Shown: positions 36,241 to 46,088 of the stretch, piece after piece
Layout: every line of letters begins with the position of its first letter
Numbering within the stretch: the stretch's first letter is position 1
From: Pseudomonadota bacterium
GTDB taxonomy: Bacteria; Pseudomonadota; Alphaproteobacteria; Acetobacterales; Acetobacteraceae
NCBI GenBank assembly: GCA_021818505.1
Contig: JAKADX010000016.1
Coordinates: 1 to 64,000, forward strand
DNA length: 64,000 bases
Direction of reading: 5' to 3'
Made by a program: the position numbers and the translations under genes
The notes under the pieces: generated by a model
The model's database searches: none
What the model was told of the DNA's origin: nothing
Seen by the model: only the letters and a program-made list of their open reading frames with translations

Positions 36241-36788
36241 ACACACCCCCGACCGCGCCGCTGCCCGGCGATCCGACCGCGCGCAAGCAGGTTGAGCGCA
36301 TGATCCGCGTCGATCACGCCGGCGAATACGGCGCCCGGCGCATTTATGAGGGTCAGCTCGCCGTGCTCGGGCGGCGGGCCGAGGGCGAAATACTGCGCCA
36401 CATGCGCGCGCAGGAGCAGGTGCATCTCGAACGTTTCGCCGCCCTGATCGCCGAGCGCCGCGTGCGCCCGACGGCGCTGCTGCCGCTGTGGCACGTCGCC
36501 GGCTTCGCGCTCGGCGCGGCGACCGCGGCGCTGGGCAGCCGCGCGGCCATGGCCTGCACTGTCGCGGTCGAGGAAACCATCGACGCGCACTACGCCGGCC
36601 AGGCGGCGCGGCTCGGCGCGGACGAGGCGCCGTTGCGCGACACGATCGAAACCTTCCGCGCCGAGGAGTTGGAACACCGCGATATTGGGCTGGCCCACGG
36701 GGCGGAGCAGGCGCCCGCCTATCGCCTGCTGTCGCGCGTCATCCGCGCCGGCTGCCGCGCCGCGATCGCGGCGAGCGAGCGGCTCTGA
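36237..36788 (+). CDS. coq7: Demethoxyubiquinone hydroxylase
   Basis: RVDHAGEYGARRIYEGQLAVLG, MRAQEQVHLERFAALIAERRVRPTALLPLWHVAGFALG. Confidence 0.95.
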   Translation: MNTPPTAPLPGDPTARKQVERMIRVDHAGEYGARRIYEGQLAVLGRRAEGEILRHMRAQEQVHLERFAALIAERRVRPTALLPLWHVAGFALGAATAALGSRAAMACTVAVEETIDAHYAGQAARLGADEAPLRDTIETFRAEELEHRDIGLAHGAEQAPAYRLLSRVIRAGCRAAIAASERL

Positions 36789-36799
36789 CGCGCGAGGCT

Positions 36800-37360
36800 T
36801 CAGCTTTCGAGTTCGGCGTCCCAGTAGAGATAGTCGCGCCAGCTCTCGTGCAAGTAGTTGGGCGGAAAGGCGCGCCCGTTCTCCTGCAGTTCCCAGCTCG
36901 ACGGCTGATAGGGGCGCTGACGGGGAAACATATGGCATTCCCGCGGCAGCCGGCTGCCCTTGCGCAGATTGCAGCCGCCGCAGGCCGTGACCACGTTCTC
37001 CCACGTCGTCCGCCCGCCGCGACTGCGCGGTACTACGTGATCGAATGTCAGATCCTGCGCCGGCTGCCGCTCGCCGCAATACTGGCAGGCGAAGGCATCG
37101 CGCAGGAACACGTTGAAGCGGGTGAACGCCGGCTTGCGGGCGGCCGGCACGTAGTCCTTCAGCGCGATCACGCTGGGCAGGCGCATGACCAGGCTGGGCG
37201 AACGAACCTCGGCCTCGTACTCGTTGAGCACGCTGACGCGATCGAGGAACACCGCCTTCACCGCGTCCTGCCACGCCCAGACCGAGAGCGGGAAATACGA
37301 CAGCGGGCGAAAATCCGCGTTAAGCACAAGCGCAGGAAAGTGTTGGCCGCCGTCTGGCAA
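36800..37360 (-). CDS. HNH endonuclease
   Basis: LNADFRPLSYFPLSVWAWQDAVKAVFLDRV, FACQYCGERQPAQDLTFDHVVPRSRGGRTTWENVVTACGGCNLRKGSR. Confidence 0.95.
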   Translation of the reverse strand: MPDGGQHFPALVLNADFRPLSYFPLSVWAWQDAVKAVFLDRVSVLNEYEAEVRSPSLVMRLPSVIALKDYVPAARKPAFTRFNVFLRDAFACQYCGERQPAQDLTFDHVVPRSRGGRTTWENVVTACGGCNLRKGSRLPRECHMFPRQRPYQPSSWELQENGRAFPPNYLHESWRDYLYWDAELES

Positions 37361-37593
37361 GCAACGCCCCCGTCGTTCCGCGTCCGTCGCGGCAGAGGCG
37401 ATATCTGCGGCCCACGTGGGCGAACCCGCAGATTTTGTTCGTCACCGCGAACTGCTGCGGCCTTATGGCACCCGCCGGGCGGGTGCCGCAAGCGGCCCGC
37501 CCCGGTTTCACCGATGCGTCACGATCCGGGAGTTGGCCGAGCTTCCTGCCACGTCGGCGATGCCTGGTCCCGCAAGCCGCCAAAAGCCCGATA

Positions 37594-38433
37594 ATGCCGC
37601 CAACCACCCGATTCGCGCCCAGCCCGACCGGCCTTCTGCATCTCGGCCACGCCTTCGCGGCCCTGACCGCCTGGCGCCGGGCGCGGGAGGCCGGCGGGCG
37701 GTTCCTGTTGCGGCTGGAGGACATCGACACCGGCCGTTGCCGGCCGGACTACGCCGCCGCGATCCTCGAGGACCTGGCCTGGCTCGGCCTGGACTGGGAC
37801 GGCGAAGTGCGGGTCCAGTCCGAGCACCTCGCGGAGTATCGCGCCGTGCTCGACCGGCTTGCCGCGCGCGGGCTGCTCTACCCATGCTTCTGCACTCGCG
37901 CCGAGATAGCCCGCGAGGTTTCCGCCGCCGCCGCCGCGCCGCACGGCCCCGACGGCCCACGCTATCCCGGCACCTGTCGCCGCCTGAGCGCCGACGAGCG
38001 CGCGGCGCGGCTGGCCGCCGGCGTGCCGCACGCGCTGCGGCTCGACATGGCGGCGGCACTCGAAGTGGTGGGGGAAACGCTGACGGTCCACGAGGAAGGC
38101 GAGGGGACCGTGCGCTGCGACCCCGCCGCCTTCGGCGATGTCGTGCTGGGTCGCAAGGACATCCCCGCCAGCTACCACCTCTGCGTGACCCACGATGATG
38201 CCGTGCAGGGGGTCACGCTGGTGACGCGCGGCGCCGACCTGCGTCCGGCGACCGCCGTGCACAGGGTGCTCCAGGCCCTGTTTGGCTGGCCGACGCCGAG
38301 CTACGCCCATCACGATCTGCGGCGCGACGCCGATGGGCAGCGTCTGGCCAAGCGGACCGGCGCCCAAAGTCTCCGCACCCTGCGGGCTGCGGGAATTGCC
38401 GCCGCCGATATTCGCGCGCAACTGCTAGCTTGA
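37594..38433 (+). CDS. gluQ: Glutamyl-Q tRNA(Asp) synthetase
   Basis: TRFAPSPTGLLHLGHAFAALTAWRRAREAGGRFLLRLEDIDTGRCRP; short GluRS lacking the anticodon-binding domain. Confidence 0.93.
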   Translation: MPPTTRFAPSPTGLLHLGHAFAALTAWRRAREAGGRFLLRLEDIDTGRCRPDYAAAILEDLAWLGLDWDGEVRVQSEHLAEYRAVLDRLAARGLLYPCFCTRAEIAREVSAAAAAPHGPDGPRYPGTCRRLSADERAARLAAGVPHALRLDMAAALEVVGETLTVHEEGEGTVRCDPAAFGDVVLGRKDIPASYHLCVTHDDAVQGVTLVTRGADLRPATAVHRVLQALFGWPTPSYAHHDLRRDADGQRLAKRTGAQSLRTLRAAGIAAADIRAQLLA

Positions 38434-38663
38434 GGGGTCATGCGAAATGGTTGTGCAGTCACCCGATAATGTGCGTAAATTCAGTCAGGCAGGCGCGACC
38501 AAGTCGCGGCTGTTCAATCACGAGTGAGCGAACCGGCGGCGACTTCACGCCGCTGCGAACGTTACCGATCCAGGGTTCGGGATGATCCGGCGGCAATGAC
38601 GACTTTGTTTTTCCGCCCGCTTTCGCCGGCCGCCGCGGCTGTTCCGACGGCGCCTTGGCGGGG

Positions 38664-40763
38664 ATGGGGGCGCTGATGCGGCGGCTGATGCGGTCGCTGC
38701 TCGACCGCGTCGCGCGAGGGCGTGCGGACGACGGGACGGACGCGGCGTTGCGCGAGGCGGTCGCATCCGCCGAATCGGCGCGCCGGGCGCTGGCGGAAGC
38801 CGAGGCGCGGCTGCGGCTGTCACTCGCGGCGGTGGATGTCTCGGTCTATGAGATCGACCTTGCCGGGGACCGGGTCTGGTTCGATCACCGTGCCACGACG
38901 TTGAGCCGGGGGTTGCTGCCGTCCGATACCTGGCTGTCGCGTTCCGATCCGCGGTGGTGCGAGTGGCTGGAGCGCATCCATCCCGACGACCGGGAGCAGC
39001 GCCAGACTCAATTGCGGGCGATCCTCGACGGCACCGCCGAATCGTTCGCATTCACCTACCGTTTCCGCGACCCTGACAATGTCTGGCGCTGGCTCGTCCA
39101 TCGCGGCGCCGTAGTGGCGCACGTGCCAGGCACCGGAGGGCCGCTGCGCATCGTCGCGGTGGCGCGCGACGCGACGGAGCAATACGACCGCGCTGCCGCC
39201 CTGGAACGCAAGGTGGCCGAGCGGACGGTGGCCCTGGAAGAGCGCGAACGGCGATATCGCGGCATTTTCGAATCTGCCTTCCAGCTTACCGCGCTGTTGA
39301 GCCGCGACGGCGTGGTCCTGGAGCTGAATCGCGCCGCGCTGCAGTTTCATGGCCTGACGGAATGCGAGGCGATCGGCCGGCCGGCCTGGGAGTTCGGTCC
39401 CTGGGCGCGTTCGCCGCGTGCCGTCGCGGCGTTCAAAGCGCGACTGGCGCGGGCTGCCGCCGGCGAGTTCGTGCGTTACGAGACGTGCCAGCCGGACGCC
39501 TCGGGTCGCAGGCTCAACTTCGACTTCTCGCTCAAGCCGATTTTCGACGAGGCCGGCAAGGTCACGCTGCTGGTCGCCGAGGCGCGCGACATCACCGATC
39601 GGGCGGGGTTGCAGGCGCAACTCGTGCAGGCGCAGAAGATGGAAGTGGTCGGGCAGTTGACCGGCGGCGTCGCGCACGACTTCAACAACCTGTTGCAGGC
39701 GCTGGTCGGCAATCTCGACCTGATCCGCCGGCTCGGCGAGAGCACGGGCGACGAGCGGCTGCAGCACCTGACGGCGAATGCGCAGCGCGCGGCGGCGCGC
39801 GGGACGCGTCTTACCCGCCAGTTGCTGGCGTTCTCGCGGCGCCAGCAGCTGCGGTCGGAACGTGTCGACGTATGCCGCCTGACCGGCGGGATGATCGAGT
39901 TGCTGCGGCGTGCTGCCGGCGAGACGGTAGATCTGGATCTCTCCGTGGCATCTGACGTGTGGCTCTGCCAGATCGACCCGACGCAGTTCGAAACGACACT
40001 GCTCAACCTCGTGATCAATGCCCGCGACGCCATGCCCGAGGGCGGCACGGTGCGCATTGTCGCCGACAAGGCGGAACTGGGCGCGGAGGAGGCCCACAGG
40101 CTCGAGGTGCCGCCGGGCGATTATGTGCGGGTGGACGTGATCGACAGCGGCTGCGGCATCGCTCCGCAGGACCTGGCCCGTTTGTTCGAACCGTTCTTCA
40201 CCACAAAGGAATCGGGCAAGGGCAGCGGACTGGGACTGGCGATGGTACACGGCTTTGCCCGGCAGTCCGGCGGGACGGTCACGGTGACCAGTGAGCCCGG
40301 TTGCGGCACCACGTTCTCGCTGTACCTGCCGCGCGCTGCGGAGCCGGTCGCGCCGGAGCCAACGCGCCCGCAAGCCCCGCCGGCAGTGCGCGCCGAACGT
40401 CACGACGTTCTGGTGGTCGAGGACGACGTCGAAGTGCGTGAGGCCATGCAGTTCGCGCTGTCCGATGCCGGATACAGCGTCCGCACCGCCGGTGAGGCGG
40501 ACGCGGCGCTCGCTGTGCTGATGAGCGATACGCCGCTCGACCTGCTCGTGTGCGACGTGACGCTGCCCGGCAGCATGGACGGACTGGAAATCGCCGCGAT
40601 CGCGCGGCGGCGGCGCCCCGATCTGCGCATCCTGCTCGCCTCCGGCTACGGCGGGGAGGAACTGCACGGCGCCGAGGGCTTCGACATGCTGGCCAAGCCG
40701 TTTTCGCAGGCCGAACTGCTGCTGCGGGTCGCCCAGGCCTGCGCGCGCGTCGCCGCCGGCTGA
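38664..40763 (+). CDS. PAS-domain hybrid sensor histidine kinase with C-terminal receiver
   Basis: H-box GGVAHDFNNLLQALVGNLDLI, GCGIAPQDLARLFEPFFTTKESGKGSGLGLAMVHG, receiver DVLVVEDDVEVREAM...LLVCDVTLPG. Confidence 0.92.
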   Translation: MGALMRRLMRSLLDRVARGRADDGTDAALREAVASAESARRALAEAEARLRLSLAAVDVSVYEIDLAGDRVWFDHRATTLSRGLLPSDTWLSRSDPRWCEWLERIHPDDREQRQTQLRAILDGTAESFAFTYRFRDPDNVWRWLVHRGAVVAHVPGTGGPLRIVAVARDATEQYDRAAALERKVAERTVALEERERRYRGIFESAFQLTALLSRDGVVLELNRAALQFHGLTECEAIGRPAWEFGPWARSPRAVAAFKARLARAAAGEFVRYETCQPDASGRRLNFDFSLKPIFDEAGKVTLLVAEARDITDRAGLQAQLVQAQKMEVVGQLTGGVAHDFNNLLQALVGNLDLIRRLGESTGDERLQHLTANAQRAAARGTRLTRQLLAFSRRQQLRSERVDVCRLTGGMIELLRRAAGETVDLDLSVASDVWLCQIDPTQFETTLLNLVINARDAMPEGGTVRIVADKAELGAEEAHRLEVPPGDYVRVDVIDSGCGIAPQDLARLFEPFFTTKESGKGSGLGLAMVHGFARQSGGTVTVTSEPGCGTTFSLYLPRAAEPVAPEPTRPQAPPAVRAERHDVLVVEDDVEVREAMQFALSDAGYSVRTAGEADAALAVLMSDTPLDLLVCDVTLPGSMDGLEIAAIARRRRPDLRILLASGYGGEELHGAEGFDMLAKPFSQAELLLRVAQACARVAAG

Positions 40764-40833
40764 ACGGTGCCGGCGATCTGGCCCGCCCGGCCCTGCCCGA
40801 CTAAGCTTCCGGCGCAGCGCGGGGGAGGTGACG

Positions 40834-42468
40834 ATGGCGGACGATCCGACGGTCTGGCAGCTTGGGCTGGAAAAGAACGCCGCCAACTTCGTCGCCCTGA
40901 CCCCCTTGTCGTTCCTGGCGCGCACCGCCTCGGTCTATCCGGCCCGACCGGCGATCGTGCATGGCGAGGTGCGGCGAAGCTGGGGCGAGGTCCATGCGCG
41001 CTGCCGGCGGCTCGCTTCGGCGCTGGCGCGGCGCGGGCTGGGACGCGGCGACGTGGTGGCGATCATCGCGCCCAACATCCCGGCGATGGTGGAGGCGCAT
41101 TTCGGCGTGCCGATGGCCGGGTGCGTGCTGAACACGCTGAACACGCGGCTGGATGCCGCGACGCTGCGCTTCATGCTGGAGCATGGCGGAGCGAAGCTGC
41201 TGCTGGTCGATCGGGAATTCGCGCCGGTGATGCGCGCGGCGCTGTCCGGCATGGCCGCACCGCCCGAAGTGGTCGATATCGAGGACGCGGCGACCGCCGG
41301 GACGGCATCGCTGGGCGCGCTCACCTATGAAGCCCTTCTGGAGCAGGGCGACCTCGATTTCGCTTGGCTCGCGCCGCAGGACGAGTGGGACGCGATCTCG
41401 CTCAACTACACGTCCGGCACCACCGGCGATCCCAAGGGCGTCGTGTATCACCATCGCGGCGCGTATCTGAACGCCGTCAGCAACATCCTCGGCTGGAGCG
41501 GGATGGGGCGGCATCCGGTCTATCTGTGGACGCTGCCGCTGTTTCACTGCAACGGCTGGTGCTTCCCCTGGTCGATCGCGGCGGTGGCCGGCGTGAATGT
41601 GTGCCTGCGGCGCGTCGAGGCGGCGGCGATGTGGACGGCGATCAGGCGCGAGCGGGTGACGCATATGTGTGGCGCGCCGATCGTGTACGCGATGCTGGTC
41701 GACGCGCCGGCGGAGATGCGGGCAGGCGTCGATCACGCGATCGCCGGCCAGATCGCCGCCGCCGCACCGCCGCCGGCGCTGATCGAGGGCTGCACGCGCG
41801 CCGGTATCGAGCTGACGCATGTCTATGGGCTCACGGAAACATACGGGCCGGCCAGCGTGTGCGCCTGGCAGGAGGAATGGGCGGATCTGCCGCTGGATGC
41901 GCGCGCCGACCGGCTCAGCCGCCAGGGCGTGACGGCCGTGCTGCAGGAGGCGATGGAAGTGCTCGATCCGGACACGCTGCGTCCGGTGCCGCGCGACGGC
42001 CACACGATGGGCGAGATCATGTTCCGCGGCAACATTACCATGAAGGGCTACCTGAAGAATCCTGCGAGCACGGCGAAGGCGTTCGCCGGCGGCTGGTTCC
42101 GCACCGGTGACCTCGCGGTGGTGCACGCGGACGGCTACGCGAAGATCCAGGATCGCTCGAAGGACATCATCATCTCCGGCGGCGAGAACATCTCCTCGCT
42201 TGAAGTCGAGGAGGCGCTGTATCGCCATCCCGCCGTGATGCACGCCGCCGTGGTGGCGCAGCCGGACGAGAAATGGGGCGAGGTCCCCTGCGCGGTCCTG
42301 GAAATGCGCCCGGGCATGAGCGCGACCGAGGACGAGATCATCGCGTTCTGCCGCGAGCGCATGGCCCGCTACAAGGTGCCCAAGCGCGTACTGTTCCGTG
42401 AGATTCCCAAGACCTCGACGGGCAAGATCCAGAAGCACTTGCTGCGTGAGATGGTCGCCGGGCGGTGA
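40834..42468 (+). CDS. Acyl-CoA synthetase (AMP-dependent ligase)
   Basis: LNYTSGTTGDPKGVVYHHRGAYLNAVSN, HVYGLTETYGPASVCAWQEEW, GWFRTGDLAVVHADGYAKIQDRSKDIIISGGENISS. Confidence 0.93.
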   Translation: MADDPTVWQLGLEKNAANFVALTPLSFLARTASVYPARPAIVHGEVRRSWGEVHARCRRLASALARRGLGRGDVVAIIAPNIPAMVEAHFGVPMAGCVLNTLNTRLDAATLRFMLEHGGAKLLLVDREFAPVMRAALSGMAAPPEVVDIEDAATAGTASLGALTYEALLEQGDLDFAWLAPQDEWDAISLNYTSGTTGDPKGVVYHHRGAYLNAVSNILGWSGMGRHPVYLWTLPLFHCNGWCFPWSIAAVAGVNVCLRRVEAAAMWTAIRRERVTHMCGAPIVYAMLVDAPAEMRAGVDHAIAGQIAAAAPPPALIEGCTRAGIELTHVYGLTETYGPASVCAWQEEWADLPLDARADRLSRQGVTAVLQEAMEVLDPDTLRPVPRDGHTMGEIMFRGNITMKGYLKNPASTAKAFAGGWFRTGDLAVVHADGYAKIQDRSKDIIISGGENISSLEVEEALYRHPAVMHAAVVAQPDEKWGEVPCAVLEMRPGMSATEDEIIAFCRERMARYKVPKRVLFREIPKTSTGKIQKHLLREMVAGR

Positions 42469-43826
42469 ACGCGCCGTTCGTCCCGCCGCGGCCCCCGGTC
42501 GCCACGGACGATGCCGGGCTGTCGGATTTCCTGCTGGCGGTGCGCACGAACGCGCTGAAGATGTGGCGTGCGGAGGCGTACGAGCAGGACGTGACGATCG
42601 GCCATGCGCTCGGCCAGCCCTGGATGCTGCTGAATGCGCCGGAGGCGATTCAGCATGTGCTGGTGGACAATCCCACCGGCTATCGCCGCACAGCCGCGTC
42701 TATCCGCATCCTCTGGCCCATCACTGGCCGCGGGCTGCTGCTCGCCGAGGGGAACGAGTGGCGCTGGCAGCGCCGCACGACGGCGCCGGCGCTGGCGCCG
42801 CGCATGATGCCGCTGCTGCTGCCCCACATGGCGCACGCGGCGCGGGCGGCGCTGCCGGGACTGCGGGACGCGGCGGCCGCGGGTCCGGTCGATCTGCTGG
42901 CGGCGATGCAGCGCGTCACCCTCGATGTCGCGGCGCGGGCGATGTTCTCGCTGGATGCGGAGGGATTCGCCGCGCGCCTGCGCAGCGAACTCGCGGGATT
43001 CGCCGAGCGGCTGGCGCGTCCGACCCCGCTCGACCTGCTGTTGCCGCCCGGCCTGCCCTCGCCGCGCGACGTGGCGCGATGGCGGTTCCGCCGCCGCTGG
43101 GTGCGGCTGATGGACGCGATCGTGGCGGCGCGCGCGGCCGCGCCCCCGGGCGCCGGGCCGCGCGACGTCTATGACCTGCTGCGCGCCGCCCGCGACCCGG
43201 AGCGCGGCGCCGGTTTCACCCCGGCGCAGTTGCGCGACCAGATCGCCACCCTGATCGTCGCCGGCCACGAAACCACGGCGCTCGCCCTGTTCTGGTCGCT
43301 TTATTTGTTAGCCAAGGCGCCGGTGACGCAGCAGCGCGTGGCCGATGAGGTGGCCGGGCTCGATCTCGGCCCCGACGGTGCGGCGGCGGCGCTGCCGCGC
43401 CTGCCGTTCACCGCCGCCGTCATCAATGAGGCGCTGCGGCTGTTCCCGCCGGCCTTCACCCTGGTCCGGCAGGCGCGCACGGCCGATCGGGCCGGCGGGG
43501 TGGCGATCCCGCGCGGGGCGGTGGTGATGATTGCACCCTGGGTCCTGCACCGCCACCGCCGCCTGTGGAACGAGCCGGACGCATTCCTGCCGGAGCGGTT
43601 TCTGCCGGGGGCGCCGACGCCGCCGCGCTACGCGTATCTGCCGTTCGGTGCCGGGCCGCGGGTCTGCGTGGGCGCGCAGTTCGCGCTTGCCGAGGCGACG
43701 CTGGTCCTGGCGACGCTGGTGCAGGCGTTCCGCATCACGCTGACGGGGACGCGCCCGGTTCTGCCCGCCCCCGTAATCACGACCCAGCCGGATCATGCGC
43801 CGGGCTTCCTGCTCACGGCGACGTGA
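42465..43826 (+). CDS. Cytochrome P450
   Basis: I-helix LIVAGHETTALALFW, ExxR INEALRLFPP, heme loop YLPFGAGPRVCVGAQFALAEA. Confidence 0.95.
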   Translation: MNAPFVPPRPPVATDDAGLSDFLLAVRTNALKMWRAEAYEQDVTIGHALGQPWMLLNAPEAIQHVLVDNPTGYRRTAASIRILWPITGRGLLLAEGNEWRWQRRTTAPALAPRMMPLLLPHMAHAARAALPGLRDAAAAGPVDLLAAMQRVTLDVAARAMFSLDAEGFAARLRSELAGFAERLARPTPLDLLLPPGLPSPRDVARWRFRRRWVRLMDAIVAARAAAPPGAGPRDVYDLLRAARDPERGAGFTPAQLRDQIATLIVAGHETTALALFWSLYLLAKAPVTQQRVADEVAGLDLGPDGAAAALPRLPFTAAVINEALRLFPPAFTLVRQARTADRAGGVAIPRGAVVMIAPWVLHRHRRLWNEPDAFLPERFLPGAPTPPRYAYLPFGAGPRVCVGAQFALAEATLVLATLVQAFRITLTGTRPVLPAPVITTQPDHAPGFLLTAT

Positions 43827-43961
43827 GAGCAGAAGCCGATGCGCAAAAAAATTCGCTTTCCTTTCCCGGCAGGCATGACTATCGGGTAATTCGGTCCCGA
43901 GGCGGGCGGCGCATGGGCGTGCGCGTGCTGGCGGGCGCCAAGAACACTTGGGAGGACGTCG

Positions 43962-45677
43962 ATGCTAACGAGGAAGCAGGCGGTTATCGCCGGCGCGGCA
44001 ATTGTGCTCGGCCTGGCGTTCGGTCCGGCGCGGGCGCAGCCGGTGGACACGGCACGGATCGCCGCCGCAAATCCGAACGACTGGCTGACCTATCACGGCT
44101 CCTATAACAGCTGGAGCTACAGCGGGCTCGACCAGATCAATTCCAATAACGTCAAGGATCTGTCGGTTGCCTGGATCCATGTCCCCGGTAGGTCTACGCG
44201 CGGCCTGCAGTCGATGCCGCTGGTGGCCGATGGCATTCTGTACTACACCGGCTCCTACAGCCGCACGTTCGCGCTCGACGGTGCGACCGGCAAGCTGATC
44301 TGGTCGTATTTCCCCGAACTCGACGACGCGCTGGTCGCTCGGCAGACGCACTCGCCGTACAACCGCGGCGTTGCCCTCGGCGAGGGGAAGGTGTTTGTCG
44401 GCACCGTCGATGGCCGCCTGATCGCGCTCGACATGAAGACCGGCAAGCCGGTCTGGGACAAGAAGTTGCAGGATTCGGCCAAGCTGACGGTCGGGTTCAC
44501 CGGAGCGCCGCTCTATGCCAACGGCACGGTGGTGATCGGCAGCCAGGGCGGCGAGTGGCCGGGCCGCGGCCCGATCTATGGGGTCGATGCCGCGACCGGC
44601 AACGTCAAGTGGACGTTCCTGACGGTCGCCCCCGACGAGGAGACGAAGAAGACCTGGGGCAACGATTCCTGGCGCACCGGCGGCGGTGGCGGCTGGATGC
44701 CGGGCGGCTATGACGCGGCAAGCAACACGATCTACTGGGGCACCGCCAACCCGGCACCGCTGTATGACTGGGCCGGCAAGGACTGGATGACGACCGGCGC
44801 GCGCCCTGGCACGAACCTCTACACCACGTCGGTCCTTCGCCTGGACCTCGCGACCGGCAAGCTTGTCAGCTATCATCAGGAACTGCCGCACGACGAATGG
44901 GACTTCGACAGTGCGCCCGGCGAGTTCGTGATGCTCAATCGTGGCGGCAAGACCTACATCGTGCATCCGAACAAGAGCGGGTTCATCTTCGTCTATGACG
45001 AGAACCTGAAGGTTCAGAACGTCTACCCGCTGATCAAGAACTACAATTTCGTCAAGGGGATCGATCCCAAGACGGGCGAACTGATCGGGCGTCGCGCCAT
45101 GACGGCCGGCAAGCAGAGCGAGCCGCTGTGCCCGGCGATTGACGGCGGCATCAGCTGGAACCACGGCAGCTACAATCCCAAGACCGGCCTTTACTACAAG
45201 ATCGGCAACGAGTGGTGCATCGATCTGGAGATCGTCAAGACCACCCCGGTGACGCAGCCGGTGGTGCAGCTCAACATCGGGGCGAACTTCCACGAAGTGC
45301 CGCCTCCGGGTGGCCAGATCTACGGCCATCTTGACGCCATCGACCCGATCACCGGCGTCAAGAGCTGGGAGGTGCGCTTCCCCGAACCGCCGATGGCGAG
45401 CGTGCTGTCCACCGGCGGCAACCTGGTGTTCGTGCCCGACAGCCGCGGCATCATCCATGCATATGATGCGCGGACCGGTGCGGAACTGTGGAACCACAGC
45501 GACGGCACCGGCCACCAGGGCGGCATCGTCAGCTACATGGCGGGTGGCAAGCAGTACGTCGCCGTCACCGCCGGGTTCGGCGGCATGGTGAGCGACGGCT
45601 TCGGTGCCATGTTCGGCGAGCCGTACAAGAGCATGCCGCGTGACGAAGGGCTGCTGATCGTCTATTCGCTGAAGTAG
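43962..45677 (+). CDS. Soluble PQQ-dependent alcohol dehydrogenase, lanthanide-type active-site motif
   Basis: Eight-bladed propeller W-motifs; YHQELPHDEWDFDS active-site motif; signal peptide; no vicinal CysCys. Confidence 0.88.
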   Translation: MLTRKQAVIAGAAIVLGLAFGPARAQPVDTARIAAANPNDWLTYHGSYNSWSYSGLDQINSNNVKDLSVAWIHVPGRSTRGLQSMPLVADGILYYTGSYSRTFALDGATGKLIWSYFPELDDALVARQTHSPYNRGVALGEGKVFVGTVDGRLIALDMKTGKPVWDKKLQDSAKLTVGFTGAPLYANGTVVIGSQGGEWPGRGPIYGVDAATGNVKWTFLTVAPDEETKKTWGNDSWRTGGGGGWMPGGYDAASNTIYWGTANPAPLYDWAGKDWMTTGARPGTNLYTTSVLRLDLATGKLVSYHQELPHDEWDFDSAPGEFVMLNRGGKTYIVHPNKSGFIFVYDENLKVQNVYPLIKNYNFVKGIDPKTGELIGRRAMTAGKQSEPLCPAIDGGISWNHGSYNPKTGLYYKIGNEWCIDLEIVKTTPVTQPVVQLNIGANFHEVPPPGGQIYGHLDAIDPITGVKSWEVRFPEPPMASVLSTGGNLVFVPDSRGIIHAYDARTGAELWNHSDGTGHQGGIVSYMAGGKQYVAVTAGFGGMVSDGFGAMFGEPYKSMPRDEGLLIVYSLK

Positions 45678-45686
45678 CATGTGAAC

Positions 45687-45720
45687 ACCCGGGGGCGGCG
45701 CCGCCGCTCCCGGGTTTCTT
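45687..45720 (+). terminator. Intrinsic terminator/attenuator between PQQ-ADH and cytochrome c
   Basis: ACCCGGGGGCGGC-gcc-GCCGCTCCCGGGT (13 bp, one G:U) followed by ttctt. Confidence 0.75.
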
Positions 45721-45749
45721 CGCGGCCTGGATTTTTCAGAGCGAGTAGT

Positions 45750-46088
45750 ATGAAATTCCGCGTGACGAGAGTGATCGCGTCGGCGCTTGCCGTGACGCTG
45801 TGGTCTGTTGCGGCGATGGCGCAAACGCGTGAGGAGCCGGAGCCGAGATCGAACCTGAACGTGGAGGAACTGTTTTCCTCCACATGCGGCTTCTGCCATA
45901 TCGATGGCGGTCGGGAGGCCGGCCGCGGGCCGCAGTTGATGGATACGAAGCGCAGCGACGACTTCATCCGCAACCGGATCAAGAATGGCAAACCGGGCGC
46001 GATGCCGGCGTTCGGCGCGAGTTTCAGCGACGAAGACATCAACGCCATCATCTACTATATTCGTCACCTCAAGCCGGAGAAGGGATGA
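45750..46088 (+). CDS. Class I cytochrome c (XoxG-like partner)
   Basis: Signal peptide, CGFCH heme motif, MPAFGASFSDEDINAIIYYIRHL. Confidence 0.88.
   Translation: MKFRVTRVIASALAVTLWSVAAMAQTREEPEPRSNLNVEELFSSTCGFCHIDGGREAGRGPQLMDTKRSDDFIRNRIKNGKPGAMPAFGASFSDEDINAIIYYIRHLKPEKG

Noticed and set aside
38820-40925. 701-aa minus-strand ORF
   Set aside because: Antisense shadow of the histidine kinase.
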